NCBI RefSeq assembly: GCF_024168825.1 | Contig: NZ_JALJWH010000001.1 | Location: forward strand, 2,418,001-2,482,000 | Source of the DNA: Paenarthrobacter sp. A20 | GTDB lineage: Bacteria; Actinomycetota; Actinomycetes; Actinomycetales; Micrococcaceae | DNA: 64,000 nucleotides | Direction of reading: 5' to 3' | Shown: positions 37,442 through 46,815 of the stretch, one piece after another | How positions within the stretch are numbered: the stretch's first letter is position 1 | Layout of the letters: each line of letters opens with the position of its first letter | The notes under the pieces: generated by a model | Told to the model about the DNA's origin: nothing | The model's database searches: none | Seen by the model: the letters and a program-made list of their open reading frames with translations, nothing else | Position numbers and translations under genes: made by a program

Positions 37442-38434
37442 GTGGACATTGACGCCTTCTCGGCCGTGCAGGGGGACAAGTGGTCCCGGCTTCATTTCCT
37501 TGCGCACAAGCGCCGGCTCACGGGAGCCGAAGCGGATGAACTGCTGAGGCTGTACCAAACGGTGTCCGGACATCTGTCCCTGATTCGCTCCGTGGCCCCG
37601 GAGAGCGGCTTGTCGGCATCACTGTCTGCTGCACTGGCGCAGGCCCGGACACGGTTCACGGGCGCGCGCTCGAACTTCATGGAGGACCTGGCACGGTTCT
37701 TCGTTATTTCCTTGCCCGCGGCGTTCTACCGAATCCGCTGGCTCACCCTTTGGTGCGGGCTTGCCTTCGTGCTGGTAGCGGGCGCCTATGCCCTGTGGAT
37801 CGGCACGTCACCGGATGCGTTGAGGGCCGTAGCCAGTGACGCAAAAGTGCAGCAGTACGTGGAGGAGGACTTCATTGACTACTACTCGGAGAATCCCGCT
37901 GCCTCGTTCGCAGGCGCTGTGTGGACGAACAACGCCTGGATTTCCGCTCAGGCTGTGGCGTTTGGAGTCACCGGGTTCTGGGTGCCGTTCATCCTGTTCA
38001 TGAACGCACAAAGCCTGGGAGTCGCCGCAGGGCTTTTCCTGGCAACGGGAAAGATGGATATCTTCTTCAGCTACATCCTTCCGCACGGCCTGATGGAACT
38101 CACCGCGGTGTTCATTGCCTGCGCGGCGGGGCTCAAGATTTTCTGGGCCATGGTGCGGCCCGGTCCCAGGACGCGGCTCCAGGCTGTGGCCGATGAAGGA
38201 CGGTCTTTGATGACAGTTGCCCTCGGGTTGGTGCTCGTCCTGCTCATTTCCGGGATAGTGGAGGGCTTCGTGACGCCGAGTGCGTTGCCTGTGTGGGCCA
38301 AGATCACCATTGGCGCGCTGGTTTTGGCTGGTTATTGGGTCTACACCCTGGTCCTCGGTGGGCGGGCAGCCCGCGCAGGTGTCACCGGTGACCTGGATGC
38401 CCACGACGCCGGGTATCGCAGCATCGCCGCGTAG
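37442..38434 (+). CDS. Stage II sporulation protein M-like (SpoIIM) membrane protein
   Basis: Protein of 330 residues. The N-terminal 100 residues are soluble (DAFSAVQGDKWSRLHFLAHK). Five or six transmembrane helices follow, with DFIDYYSENPAASFAGAVWTN, the typical FNNAR-like loop region NAWISAQAVAFGVTG and FSYILPHGLMELTAVFIA. In non-sporulating actinobacteria these proteins accompany RDD, DUF58 and MoxR genes, and a structural role in the membrane is presumed. GTG at 37442 has no clear ribosome site and could be a leaderless start. Confidence 0.86.
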   Translation: MDIDAFSAVQGDKWSRLHFLAHKRRLTGAEADELLRLYQTVSGHLSLIRSVAPESGLSASLSAALAQARTRFTGARSNFMEDLARFFVISLPAAFYRIRWLTLWCGLAFVLVAGAYALWIGTSPDALRAVASDAKVQQYVEEDFIDYYSENPAASFAGAVWTNNAWISAQAVAFGVTGFWVPFILFMNAQSLGVAAGLFLATGKMDIFFSYILPHGLMELTAVFIACAAGLKIFWAMVRPGPRTRLQAVADEGRSLMTVALGLVLVLLISGIVEGFVTPSALPVWAKITIGALVLAGYWVYTLVLGGRAARAGVTGDLDAHDAGYRSIAA

Positions 38435-38575
38435 ACCTTACAGTTACGTTTCGATCTGGTCGCAGCCGGGGTGGCACCGCGTGTCTGTGTAAAGCCGGGC
38501 GGTAGGCTCGAATGCAGACAAGAGAGCCGGCAGCACCCCAATCGCCGGTGGATGCCTACGGAAGTGAAACCCGCT

Positions 38576-39733
38576 GTGAGCGACAAGAGCCAGAAACCAC
38601 AAGAACCGGACACGGACGTCCATGAGGACCCCAACGAACCGGCCTTCGACTGGATGAAGCCGAAGGCCTCCGGCACTGCTTCCGGCGCAGCTCCTGCTAC
38701 TACAGCGACGCCGGCCGCCACCACGACCGCGACGTCGGAAACTGAGACGCCCGCCGGCGGTCAGCCCGAAAGCCGCGCTGACCGTAAGGCTGCAGAAGCG
38801 GCCGACGCCGAGCCGGAACCTCCGCTGTTCGCTGACACGCTCGCTGGTGGCTCCACTGACAAACAGCCGTCGCACTATTCGGAACCCTTGCCGACGTCGG
38901 CCCTTCAGGTCCGTCCGCCGGAAGACGAGGTGGCCCGACGCAACGCAGAGCGGGAGCAAGCCGCCAAGGTGAAACCGATCGGCCCACGGGTTTTCCAGGT
39001 GCTGTTGGCCGTCTTCTATCCGGTGATCCTCCTGGTGCTCGCCGTCCGGGCGGTCACCAGCCCCCTGTTCCTGTGGGTGGAGTACAACCGCCCTGGTTTT
39101 CCCGGAGACGGCTACGGTTTCAGCACTGACGACCGCATGACGTACGGCTCGTACGCCGTGGATTACCTGAGCAACTGGGCCGGTCCGCGGTACTTGGGTG
39201 GCTTGGTCAACCAGGACGGTGCCAAGCTGTTCAAGGACAGCGAAGTGGCGCACATGGCCGACGTCAAGCTGGTCATTTTGTCGTCCTTCGGTGCCGGCCT
39301 GCTGCTCATCATCCTCAGCATCATCGCCATCCTGTACCTGCGTAAGCGCAGTAACGGCGGGATCCGTCGCGGCCTCTTTGCAGGCTCCATCGTCACCCTG
39401 GTCATCATCATTGGCCTCGCTGTCCTGGCAGCACTGAGCTGGCAGCAATTCTTCACCGAGTTCCACCGGATCTTCTTCGCCAACGGGACGTGGACGTTCT
39501 CGCTGGAGGACACCCTCATCCGGCTCTTCCCGGGACAGTTCTGGATCGACGCGGGCATCGTCATCGGCGCGTTGGTGTTCCTCGTGGCTACGGTGACGTT
39601 CATCTTCACGTGGCCCACCAAGCAGCGTCGGGGTGCGGGCACAGCGGTTGACGAAGCCGATGCTTCAGGCGATGACGCTGATGCGGATGATGCGGAAAGC
39701 GTCAGCAACGAACCAGCGGACATTAAGCGCTAG
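38576..39733 (+). CDS. TIGR01906/DUF1461 family integral membrane protein
   Basis: Protein of about 385 residues. A cytoplasmic N-terminus of about 135 residues is very rich in Ala, Thr, Pro and Glu. Then come four to five helices with the family motifs YGSYAVDYLSN, EVAHMADVK and a large extracellular loop with WQQFFTEFHRIFFANGTW. The C-terminal tail is acidic. Function is unknown. GTG at 38576 and GTG at 38564 are both possible; the upstream GGAAG suits the former. The stop codon shares the tetranucleotide CTAG with the stop of the converging pseudogene. Confidence 0.85.
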   Translation: MSDKSQKPQEPDTDVHEDPNEPAFDWMKPKASGTASGAAPATTATPAATTTATSETETPAGGQPESRADRKAAEAADAEPEPPLFADTLAGGSTDKQPSHYSEPLPTSALQVRPPEDEVARRNAEREQAAKVKPIGPRVFQVLLAVFYPVILLVLAVRAVTSPLFLWVEYNRPGFPGDGYGFSTDDRMTYGSYAVDYLSNWAGPRYLGGLVNQDGAKLFKDSEVAHMADVKLVILSSFGAGLLLIILSIIAILYLRKRSNGGIRRGLFAGSIVTLVIIIGLAVLAALSWQQFFTEFHRIFFANGTWTFSLEDTLIRLFPGQFWIDAGIVIGALVFLVATVTFIFTWPTKQRRGAGTAVDEADASGDDADADDAESVSNEPADIKR

Positions 39734-40221
39734 CCGCACCGGCTTCTCCGGGGACCACTCCCGCGGGCCAGGAGATCGACAAGGCGCCCGGGATGGTCTG
39801 TGCTGGCGATGACGGTCTTGCCGTTTTTCAACTCGATATTGATCTCGGGACCGCCGGCGAGGTACCCGACCATGCCGGGCCCCATGTATCGGAGCCCGTA
39901 CCCGCTGGGGCCGGCCGCCTCGTCGGTGGTCACCGTCGCGATTTCATCCCTCGGTAGAGTTCGTTTGAAGATGTCGCAGAAGGCGATTACGACGTTCTGC
40001 GGGTCGACCTTGACCGTGACGGTCATGAAGGCGATGAATGAACCAGCTGCGGTGGTGACCAGGGGTGCGAAGAGCACTTCCGGCGTGTTCTACAGGACGA
40101 TCAGCACGAACAGCACCGGGCCGAGCGCAATCATCGTGAAACCCACGATTCGCGGTACCAAGGTAGACCGGACACGCGAGTAGTAGAGCGCGGGTAGTGG
40201 TATGCGTGATGGATCTGCCAT
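39730..40221 (-). pseudogene. Small membrane protein gene interrupted by an in-frame TAG
   Basis: Reading from ATG at 40221 (preceded by AAAGGGGAACCC) gives 43 residues ending GPVLFVLIVL, then TAG (40092-40090), and then the same frame continues for 120 codons: NTPEVLFAPLVTTAAGSF and onward with INIELKNGKTVIASTDHPGR to a stop at 39730. A CAG-to-TAG change would explain it. The intact product would be about 163 residues with two transmembrane helices and a PH-like soluble domain. The 3' part alone could start at GTG 40077. The family is not recognised. It is flanked by 21-bp repeats upstream and by the DUF1461 gene downstream. Confidence 0.75.
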
Positions 40222-40258
40222 GGGTTCCCCTTTGAACGTTTGGTTGTTGAGGAAAACG

Positions 40259-40371
40259 CTAGGGGGACAACAGCGGCACCTAGGGGGACATTGCCCAAAA
40301 TAGGTGGCGATGTGGGCCGAACTAGGTGCTGATTTGGTTGTGCCAGGTGGTGTATCGCGGCGGTCTAGGTG
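40259..40371. repeat. Six degenerate CTAGG-type repeats at 20-22-bp spacing
   Basis: The core CTAGGGGG or CTAGGTG (variants ATAGGTG and CCAGGTG) begins at 40259, 40280, 40300, 40322, 40343 and 40365. The spacings of 21, 20, 22, 21 and 22 bp place all copies on one face of the helix. The array lies between the acyl-CoA ligase stop and the interrupted gene. Confidence 0.65.
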
Positions 40372-40377
40372 GTGCCG

Positions 40378-42210
40378 CTACTTTTCGTAGAGCTTCTCCA
40401 CAACCGACGGGAAATCGCCAACCACGGCGGCCCGCTTCAGTTTGAGCGAAGGCGTCAAATGCCCGGATTCGACGCTGAGCTCAGCCGTAAGGAATGCAAA
40501 CTTCTTGATCGATTCAGCGGCGGACACGAGCTTGTTGGCCTCGTCCACCGCCGACTGCACGGCGGCGTTTACCCGGTCGTCCCGGGCTGCGTCCTCGAGT
40601 GACAAGGCATCCACCTTGTTCTCCGCGCACCAATCGGCAAGGCCCTCGGCGTCCAGGCTCACCAGTGCCCCGATAAACGGCCGGCCATCGCCCACCACCA
40701 CTGCCTGGCCCACCAGAGGGTGCTCGCGGAGCTTCTCCTCCAAAGGTGCGGGGGCCACGTTCTTGCCACCTGCAGTGACCAGGAGGTCCTTCTTGCGGCC
40801 GGTGATGGTCAGGAAGCCGTCGTCGTCCAGTTCGCCGAGGTCGCCGGTACGGAAAAAGCCATCAACAAACGCAGCCTCGTTGGCTGCCTCATTGCGGTGA
40901 TACCCCTTGAAAACGCCGATACCCTTGACCAGAACCTCACCGTCGTGTGCCACCCGGACGGTGGTGCCGGGAAGGGGGATCCCGACGGTACCGATACGCG
41001 ACATGCTGGGGGTGTTCACTGTGCACGGCGCAGTGGTCTCTGTCAGTCCGTAGCCCTCCAGCACGGGAACACCCGCGCCATGGAAGAAATGGTTGTCACG
41101 GAGGCTCAGGGGACTGGCTCCCGACACCGTGTAGCCGACGTTCCCGCCAAAGATCTCCCTCACCTTGGGATACAGGAGTTTGTTGAACGCACGATGCTTC
41201 ATTTCCAGCAGCCAACCCGGCCCCTGCCCCTGGCCACGGGAGGCGCGATCCACCGCCGTCGAATAATCCACAGCGGTTGCCGAAGCTGCGGAGAAGAGCG
41301 CCGACTTTCCGCTCATAGCGGCTTTGTGGCCGGCGCCGGCGTAGACCTTCTCGAAGATGCGGGGCACGGCCAGCAGGAAAGTGGGCTTGAACGTACTGAG
41401 GTCTGCCATGAGTCCGCTGGCGCCGGCACTATGACCGAGTGTGATGCCTGCCGTGAGGCAAACCACCTGGACCGCCCTGGCAAGGACGTGCGCCAGAGGC
41501 AGGAACATCAGCGTCCGGGCGCCCTGCTGCATGAGCAGTTCGGGGAGGAACGGGATGACGTTCCGTGCCACCAGGACAAAGTTGCCATGGGTTATTTCGC
41601 AGCCCTTGGGCTTGCCGGTGGTTCCGGAGGTGTAGACGATCGAGGCGATGTCGGCCAGGTTTGCGGCACTGCGCTGGCGCTCCAGCTCTGCGTCCATGAT
41701 GCCGACTCCGACGGCGGAGACGCTGGTCAGGTTGGGGGCGTCGCCGTCGTGCTCCATCCGCACGATCGCCACGGGATCGTCTCCGAGGGCCGTGGACCGG
41801 TTTACCACGGCGTGCACGAGATCGGCTTTGGCGATGTCCTCGACAAAGATGCGCCGGGCACCGGAATCGGCCAGGATCCATTCGATCTGGCTTGCCGACG
41901 ACGTCTCGTAGATGGGCACAGTCACTCCGCCGGCCATCCAAATGGCGAAATCAACCAGCGTCCATTCGAAGCTTGAACGGGAGAGCACTGCTACGGGGTC
42001 GCCGGGGTTGAGGCCACCGGCAATCAGTCCCTTGGCCAGGGCAGTGACATCGGCGAGGAACCTTGCTGCGGAAACATTCAGCCAGCCGTTGGCCGTCTTG
42101 TGCGCGTACAGGATGCCGAACGGGTCCTTGGCGCAGCGTTCCAGGAGGAGGTCCGTCACGTTGGTGTTCGGGTCGGCCTCGACCAGAAGGTCTGTGCTGG
42201 CTTCCCTCAC
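40378..42210 (-). CDS. Long-chain fatty acid-CoA ligase (AMP-forming)
   Basis: Adenylate-forming enzyme of 610 residues that activates fatty acids to acyl-CoA through an acyl-AMP. The P-loop YTSGTTGKPKG is near residue 193, the A5 motif YGLTETTAP in the middle, the A7-A8 region FFRTGDLGELDDDGFLTI and TGRKKDLLVTAGG, and the C-terminal Lys region LTPSLKLKRAAV. It resembles the FadD15-type ligases of actinobacteria. GTG with GGAGGC upstream. It follows the protein mannosyltransferase gene by 10 bp and is probably its operon partner. Confidence 0.92.
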   Translation of the reverse strand: MREASTDLLVEADPNTNVTDLLLERCAKDPFGILYAHKTANGWLNVSAARFLADVTALAKGLIAGGLNPGDPVAVLSRSSFEWTLVDFAIWMAGGVTVPIYETSSASQIEWILADSGARRIFVEDIAKADLVHAVVNRSTALGDDPVAIVRMEHDGDAPNLTSVSAVGVGIMDAELERQRSAANLADIASIVYTSGTTGKPKGCEITHGNFVLVARNVIPFLPELLMQQGARTLMFLPLAHVLARAVQVVCLTAGITLGHSAGASGLMADLSTFKPTFLLAVPRIFEKVYAGAGHKAAMSGKSALFSAASATAVDYSTAVDRASRGQGQGPGWLLEMKHRAFNKLLYPKVREIFGGNVGYTVSGASPLSLRDNHFFHGAGVPVLEGYGLTETTAPCTVNTPSMSRIGTVGIPLPGTTVRVAHDGEVLVKGIGVFKGYHRNEAANEAAFVDGFFRTGDLGELDDDGFLTITGRKKDLLVTAGGKNVAPAPLEEKLREHPLVGQAVVVGDGRPFIGALVSLDAEGLADWCAENKVDALSLEDAARDDRVNAAVQSAVDEANKLVSAAESIKKFAFLTAELSVESGHLTPSLKLKRAAVVGDFPSVVEKLYEK

Positions 42211-42220
42211 TGCTTGCCTC

Positions 42221-44038
42221 CTAGATCCACGATGGCATCCACATTCTCATCCGCCATTCTTCGTAGCTGATCACTTCCGCGGTCAGCACCGAATAGAAGA
42301 ACGCAGTCGCCAGGACAGCCAAAATCAGCACCAGGCCCACCACGTAGAGCCCGGACCGCCGCCGCCACGGAGGATCGCTGCTGCGGCCCAGGGCCAACCC
42401 CAGCACGTACGTCAGGCCGAGGACAAGGAACGGCTCGAAGGACACCGCATAGAAGATGAACATGGTCCGTTCCGGGTACATGAACCACGGAAGGTATCCG
42501 GCGGCGACTCCGGCAAGGATGGCACCTGCGCGCCAATCCCGGCGGCCCGCCCACCAGAACAGCAGGATGACCAAGGCAATGGTCCCGCCCCACCACACCA
42601 CCGGGTTGCCCACCGGCAGGATGGCCGAGGAACAGGTTTCAACGACGCAGCCCGCGGTGCCCTGCTTGGGGGCCTGGTAGAAGAACGACGTAGGCCGGCC
42701 CATGACGAGCCAGGTCCAGGGGCTGGACTCATAGGGGTGGTCCGAGCTCAGTCCTTGGTGGAACTTGTAGGCCTCAAGGTGGTAATGCGCAAGGGACCGC
42801 ACGGAGTTGGGCAGCCAATCCCATCCGGGTGCGGGATTGGTGGCCGCCCACTGCCGGTAGTAGGCGTCCTTCGACAGGAACCAGCCCGTCCAGGTTGCCG
42901 CATACGTGACGGCGGCGACCGGAATGATGGTCACGAACGCCAACAACCCGTCCTTGATGATGCCGGCACTGAACCAACTGCGGATGCCGGAAATGCGCCG
43001 GGCGCTCAGGTCCCACAGCACAGTCATCAGGCCAAAGGCAGCCACGAAGAACAGCGCGGACCATTTGGTTCCCACTGCCAAACCCATGCAGATCCCGGCA
43101 ACCAGACGCCACCAGCGCATACCGAGCCAAGGACCTGCCACCAGCTGGGTGGGTGTTGGGCGACCGCCCGGCGAAGCAGCCGCCTGCGCGGCGAGCCGGG
43201 AAGCGAGACGACGGCGGCCGTCGTCGCGGTCCAACAGCAGGGCGCCGAACGCGGCGAGGATCCAGAACGCCAGGAAGACGTCCAGCAATGCTGTCCGGGA
43301 CAGCACCAAATGGTGGCCATCAATGGCGAGCAGGAGCCCGGCAACGGCGCCGAGGGTGTGCGAACGGAACAGCTTCAGGGCAATGAGTGAGACAAGGAAC
43401 ACGGTCAGGGTCCCCGTCAGCGCCGCGCTAAAGCGCCAGCCGAAGGGATTGTCTCCGCCGAACAGCCACATCCCGAAGGTGATCATCCATTTGCCGACCG
43501 GCGGGTGGACCACATACTCCGGTGTGTTGAGCAGGACGTTCGGGTTGCCGGCATTGAAGGAGTCGTTGGCATTGGCGGGCCAGCTGCGTTCGTAGCCGCT
43601 CACCAGGTAGGAGTAAGCATCCTTGACGTAATACGTCTCATCGAAGACCAGGCTGTGCGGGGCGTCCAGCCGGAAGAAGCGGAGAATCCCGCCCAGGACC
43701 GCGGTGATGGTGGGGATCAGCCAGAACCACAAACGCAAGGTGGCCGGGTAATCGCGCCAGCTTTGGATCCCGCCGATCAGGCGCTCTCTCAGGGCTTGGG
43801 CCGTGTAGGCCTCGGCTGGCCGGACGATCCAGGGGTGGCGTTCCAGCCCCCGGCCCGGCAGGGGACTGCCCGGGTTGTCGTCCACAGACGTGCTCAGGCG
43901 GGACCGCGATGCGTCCCGTCTGGTCCGGGCGCCGGGCTGATCGATGCTGTCCACAACGCCCGTGTCACCGGCTCCGGCGGTTGCGGGGGACGCCACAGGA
44001 GTTCCGGAAGTGGTGGCAGGAACGGGCGACTGGTTCAC
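42221..44038 (-). CDS. Protein O-mannosyltransferase (GT39, PMT family)
   Basis: Polytopic membrane enzyme of 605 residues that transfers mannose from polyprenyl-phosphate-mannose to secreted proteins. The catalytic D133-E134 pair sits in the first loop (LVFDETYYVKDA). PMT-family segments HPPVGKWMITFG and GWRFSAALTGTL follow, and the C-terminal PMT_4TMC-like helices end with YEEWRMRMWMP. The N-terminal 75 residues are low-complexity. Together with Rv1002c it makes rsmI and pmt divergent, as in M. tuberculosis (Rv1002c/Rv1003). GTG start at 44038. Confidence 0.93.
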   Translation of the reverse strand: MNQSPVPATTSGTPVASPATAGAGDTGVVDSIDQPGARTRRDASRSRLSTSVDDNPGSPLPGRGLERHPWIVRPAEAYTAQALRERLIGGIQSWRDYPATLRLWFWLIPTITAVLGGILRFFRLDAPHSLVFDETYYVKDAYSYLVSGYERSWPANANDSFNAGNPNVLLNTPEYVVHPPVGKWMITFGMWLFGGDNPFGWRFSAALTGTLTVFLVSLIALKLFRSHTLGAVAGLLLAIDGHHLVLSRTALLDVFLAFWILAAFGALLLDRDDGRRRLASRLAAQAAASPGGRPTPTQLVAGPWLGMRWWRLVAGICMGLAVGTKWSALFFVAAFGLMTVLWDLSARRISGIRSWFSAGIIKDGLLAFVTIIPVAAVTYAATWTGWFLSKDAYYRQWAATNPAPGWDWLPNSVRSLAHYHLEAYKFHQGLSSDHPYESSPWTWLVMGRPTSFFYQAPKQGTAGCVVETCSSAILPVGNPVVWWGGTIALVILLFWWAGRRDWRAGAILAGVAAGYLPWFMYPERTMFIFYAVSFEPFLVLGLTYVLGLALGRSSDPPWRRRSGLYVVGLVLILAVLATAFFYSVLTAEVISYEEWRMRMWMPSWI

Positions 44039-44115
44039 CCGCCCATGCTACCTTTCCATCCTTGCTGCAGCGTTGAGGTGCGGCGTTGAGGACGGCGCGG
44101 CATTAGGCTTGGCAG

Positions 44116-45039
44116 GTGGACGAACAACGCAGCACCCCGGACGAGCCTCCCTTCAGCGATGACGTGTACGAGGCGACTCCTGCCGCCGGCGGCGGCGCAA
44201 CCCCGGGCATAGGACGGATTGTGCTGGCGGCCACCCCCATCGGAAATGTGGGGGATGCCTCCTCCCGCTTGATCGAACTCCTGGCGACCTCGGACATAGT
44301 GGCGGCAGAGGACACCCGCCGTTTGCACCGGCTCGTCACGGCCTTGGGCGTGGAGGTCTCCGGACGCGTCATCAGTTACCACGAACATAATGAAGTGGCT
44401 AAGACCGGGGAACTCCTTGACCACGTGCGCGCCGGAAAGACCATCCTCATGGTCAGCGACGCCGGGATGCCCGCGGTTTCTGACCCCGGTTTCCGCTTGG
44501 TGGAGGGAGCCGTCGCGGCCGGCCTGACCGTTACAGCGGTGCCCGGACCTTCGGCTGTGCTGACGGCGCTCGCGCTGTCCGGCCTGCCAACGGACCGCTT
44601 CTGCTTTGAAGGCTTCCTGCCACGCAAATCAGGGGAGCGGAACTCCCGCCTGGTGGATTTGGCCGATGAGCGCCGCACCATGGTCTTCTTCGAGGCCCCA
44701 CATCGTCTTGAAGTCATGGTGCGTGCCCTGCATGAGCGCTTCGGCTCCGAACGCCGCGCCGCTGTCTGCCGTGAATTGACCAAGACCTACGAAGAAGTCA
44801 TCCGTGGCACTTTACGTGAACTGCTGGAGTGGGCAGAGAACAACGAGGTCCGCGGCGAAATCGCGGTTGTGGTGGGCGGTGCGCCTGAACAGGAACCCGG
44901 TAAGCCCGAGGACCATGTAGCCGCGGTGAACGAACTCATCTCCCAAGGCATCCGCTTGAAGGAAGCCGTGGCTGCGGTAGCCGATGACGCCCGCGTCAGT
45001 AAGCGCGAGCTGTACTCCGCGGTGCTTGCAGCACGCTGA
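44116..45039 (+). CDS. rsmI: 16S rRNA 2'-O-ribose C1402 methyltransferase
   Basis: Protein of 307 residues of the SpoU-unrelated tetrapyrrole-methylase fold. It methylates C1402 of 16S rRNA in the decoding centre. Landmarks are LAATPIGNVGD, AEDTRRLHRL, SYHEHNE, the SAM-binding VSDAGMPAVSDPG and KTYEEVIRGTL. The N-terminal 30 residues are an extra low-complexity tail. GTG start. It is divergent from the mannosyltransferase gene (77 bp between starts). Confidence 0.94.
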   Translation: MDEQRSTPDEPPFSDDVYEATPAAGGGATPGIGRIVLAATPIGNVGDASSRLIELLATSDIVAAEDTRRLHRLVTALGVEVSGRVISYHEHNEVAKTGELLDHVRAGKTILMVSDAGMPAVSDPGFRLVEGAVAAGLTVTAVPGPSAVLTALALSGLPTDRFCFEGFLPRKSGERNSRLVDLADERRTMVFFEAPHRLEVMVRALHERFGSERRAAVCRELTKTYEEVIRGTLRELLEWAENNEVRGEIAVVVGGAPEQEPGKPEDHVAAVNELISQGIRLKEAVAAVADDARVSKRELYSAVLAAR

Positions 45040-45199
45040 CGCGCGCTGTGCAGCTGCACAAATTGGCGTCCGCATGGCAGTGCGTGAAGGCGTAGACACT
45101 CCTTCTCGCGGGGCAGTACCGTGGCAGTAATTCAAGCCACTTCCGGCAACGAACCCCAGTGGTGCAATTCTCCAAAGCACCCAAGACGAAGGAGTCGCC

Positions 45200-46681
45200 A
45201 TGACTGTCACGGTTGAACGCGAAAGCGAACTGCTGGCTTCCGTCCCCACCGGCCTGCTGATCAACGGTCAGTGGCGCCCGGCCGGATCCGGAAAGACCTT
45301 TGATGTTGAAGACCCGGCCACGGGCAAGGTCCTGCTCAGCATCTCCGACGCCGGTGCTGAAGACGGCGCCGCGGCCCTCGACGCCGCTGCTGCCGCCCAG
45401 GCCGATTGGGCCCGCACTGCACCGCGCGAACGCGGCGAAATCCTGCGCCGTGCCTTCGAGCTCGTCACCGAACGTGCCGAAGACTTCGCCCTGCTGATGA
45501 CCCTGGAAATGGGCAAGCCCCTGGCCGAAGCGCGCGGCGAAGTCACGTACGGCGCCGAGTTCCTGCGCTGGTTCTCCGAAGAAGCGGTCCGCGTATCGGG
45601 CCGCTACTCCGCAGCACCTGATGGCAAGAACCGCCTCCTCGTGCAGAAGAAGCCGGTGGGCCCCTGCCTGCTGATCACCCCGTGGAACTTCCCGCTGGCC
45701 ATGGCCACCCGCAAGGTAGCCCCCGCCGTCGCTGCTGGTTGCACCATGGTGCTCAAGCCCGCGAACCTGACCCCGCTGACCAGCCTGCTCTTCGCGCAGG
45801 TCATGCAGGAAGCCGGCCTCCCCGCCGGTGTCCTGAACGTCATCCAGACCTCCACTGCCGGTGCCGTCACCGGCCCGCTGATCAAGGATGACCGTCTCCG
45901 CAAGATCTCCTTCACCGGCTCCACCCCGGTAGGCCAGGCCCTGATCCGTGAAGCCGCCGACAAGGTGCTCCGTACCTCCATGGAGCTCGGTGGCAACGCC
46001 CCGTTCGTGGTCTTTGAAGACGCCGACCTGGACAAGGCCGTTGAAGGCGCCATCGCCGCGAAGATGCGCAACATGGGCGAGGCTTGCACCGCAGCGAACC
46101 GCTTCATTGTGCACGAGTCCATCGCCGACTCCTTCGCGGAGAAGTTCGCCGCGAAGATCGGTGCGCTGACCACGGCCCGCGGTACCGAGGCCGAGTCCAA
46201 GGTTGGCCCGCTGATCGACGGCAAGGCCCGCGATGGCGTTCACGCGTTGGTCACCGAAGCCGTAGCAGGAGGTGCCACAGCCGTCACCGGTGGTGCCGCC
46301 GTCGACGGTCCCGGCTACTTCTACCAGCCCACGGTGCTGAAGAATGTCGCAGCCGACGCCCGCATCCTGCAAGAAGAAATCTTTGGACCGGTAGCGCCGA
46401 TCATCACTTTCTCCACGGAAGATGACGCTGTTCGCCTGGCCAACAACACCGAATATGGCCTGGTTGCCTACGTCTTCACCAAGGACCTCAACCGTGGCCT
46501 GCGCATCAGCGAGCGGATCGAGACCGGCATGCTCGGCCTCAACGCCGGCGTGATCTCCAACGCTGCTGCCCCGTTCGGTGGCGTCAAGCAGTCGGGCCTG
46601 GGCCGCGAAGGCGGTTCCGAAGGCATCGAAGAGTACCTGTACACCCAGTACGTAGGTATCGCGGACCCGTACGCCGACTAG
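45200..46681 (+). CDS. gabD: NAD(P)-dependent succinate-semialdehyde dehydrogenase
   Basis: Aldehyde dehydrogenase of 493 residues. The cofactor motif PWNFP is at 161-165, the general base is E262 in MELGGNAPFV, and the nucleophile is C296 in GEACTAANR. The overall sequence is of the GabD/SSADH type that oxidises succinate semialdehyde to succinate, feeding GABA carbon into the TCA cycle. A related aldehyde cannot be excluded. ATG with AAGGAG upstream. The gene stands alone; no GABA transaminase or permease lies nearby. It converges on the transglutaminase-like gene. Confidence 0.87.
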   Translation: MTVTVERESELLASVPTGLLINGQWRPAGSGKTFDVEDPATGKVLLSISDAGAEDGAAALDAAAAAQADWARTAPRERGEILRRAFELVTERAEDFALLMTLEMGKPLAEARGEVTYGAEFLRWFSEEAVRVSGRYSAAPDGKNRLLVQKKPVGPCLLITPWNFPLAMATRKVAPAVAAGCTMVLKPANLTPLTSLLFAQVMQEAGLPAGVLNVIQTSTAGAVTGPLIKDDRLRKISFTGSTPVGQALIREAADKVLRTSMELGGNAPFVVFEDADLDKAVEGAIAAKMRNMGEACTAANRFIVHESIADSFAEKFAAKIGALTTARGTEAESKVGPLIDGKARDGVHALVTEAVAGGATAVTGGAAVDGPGYFYQPTVLKNVAADARILQEEIFGPVAPIITFSTEDDAVRLANNTEYGLVAYVFTKDLNRGLRISERIETGMLGLNAGVISNAAAPFGGVKQSGLGREGGSEGIEEYLYTQYVGIADPYAD

Positions 46682-46733
46682 GCGGCGCAGGATCCGGTCC
46701 ACCGCTCTCGCAACAAGAACGGTTGACAAACGC

Positions 46734-46776
46734 AAGGGCCCGGCCATGGAACCACAAGTTCCGGCGTCGGGCCCTT
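46734..46776. terminator. Bidirectional hairpin terminator
   Basis: AAGGGCCCG and CGGGCCCTT are exact 9-bp arms with an inner stem GGAAC/GTTCC, between convergent gabD and the transglutaminase-like gene; T-rich and A-rich ends suit both strands. Confidence 0.75.
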
Positions 46777-46815
46777 TGCTGTGTCATGGGGTCCTGCCGA
46801 TCGGGAACAGCGGAG

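Noticed and set aside
44996..46747. 583-residue minus-strand open frame
   Set aside because: Antisense to gabD; composition typical of reverse-frame artefacts.
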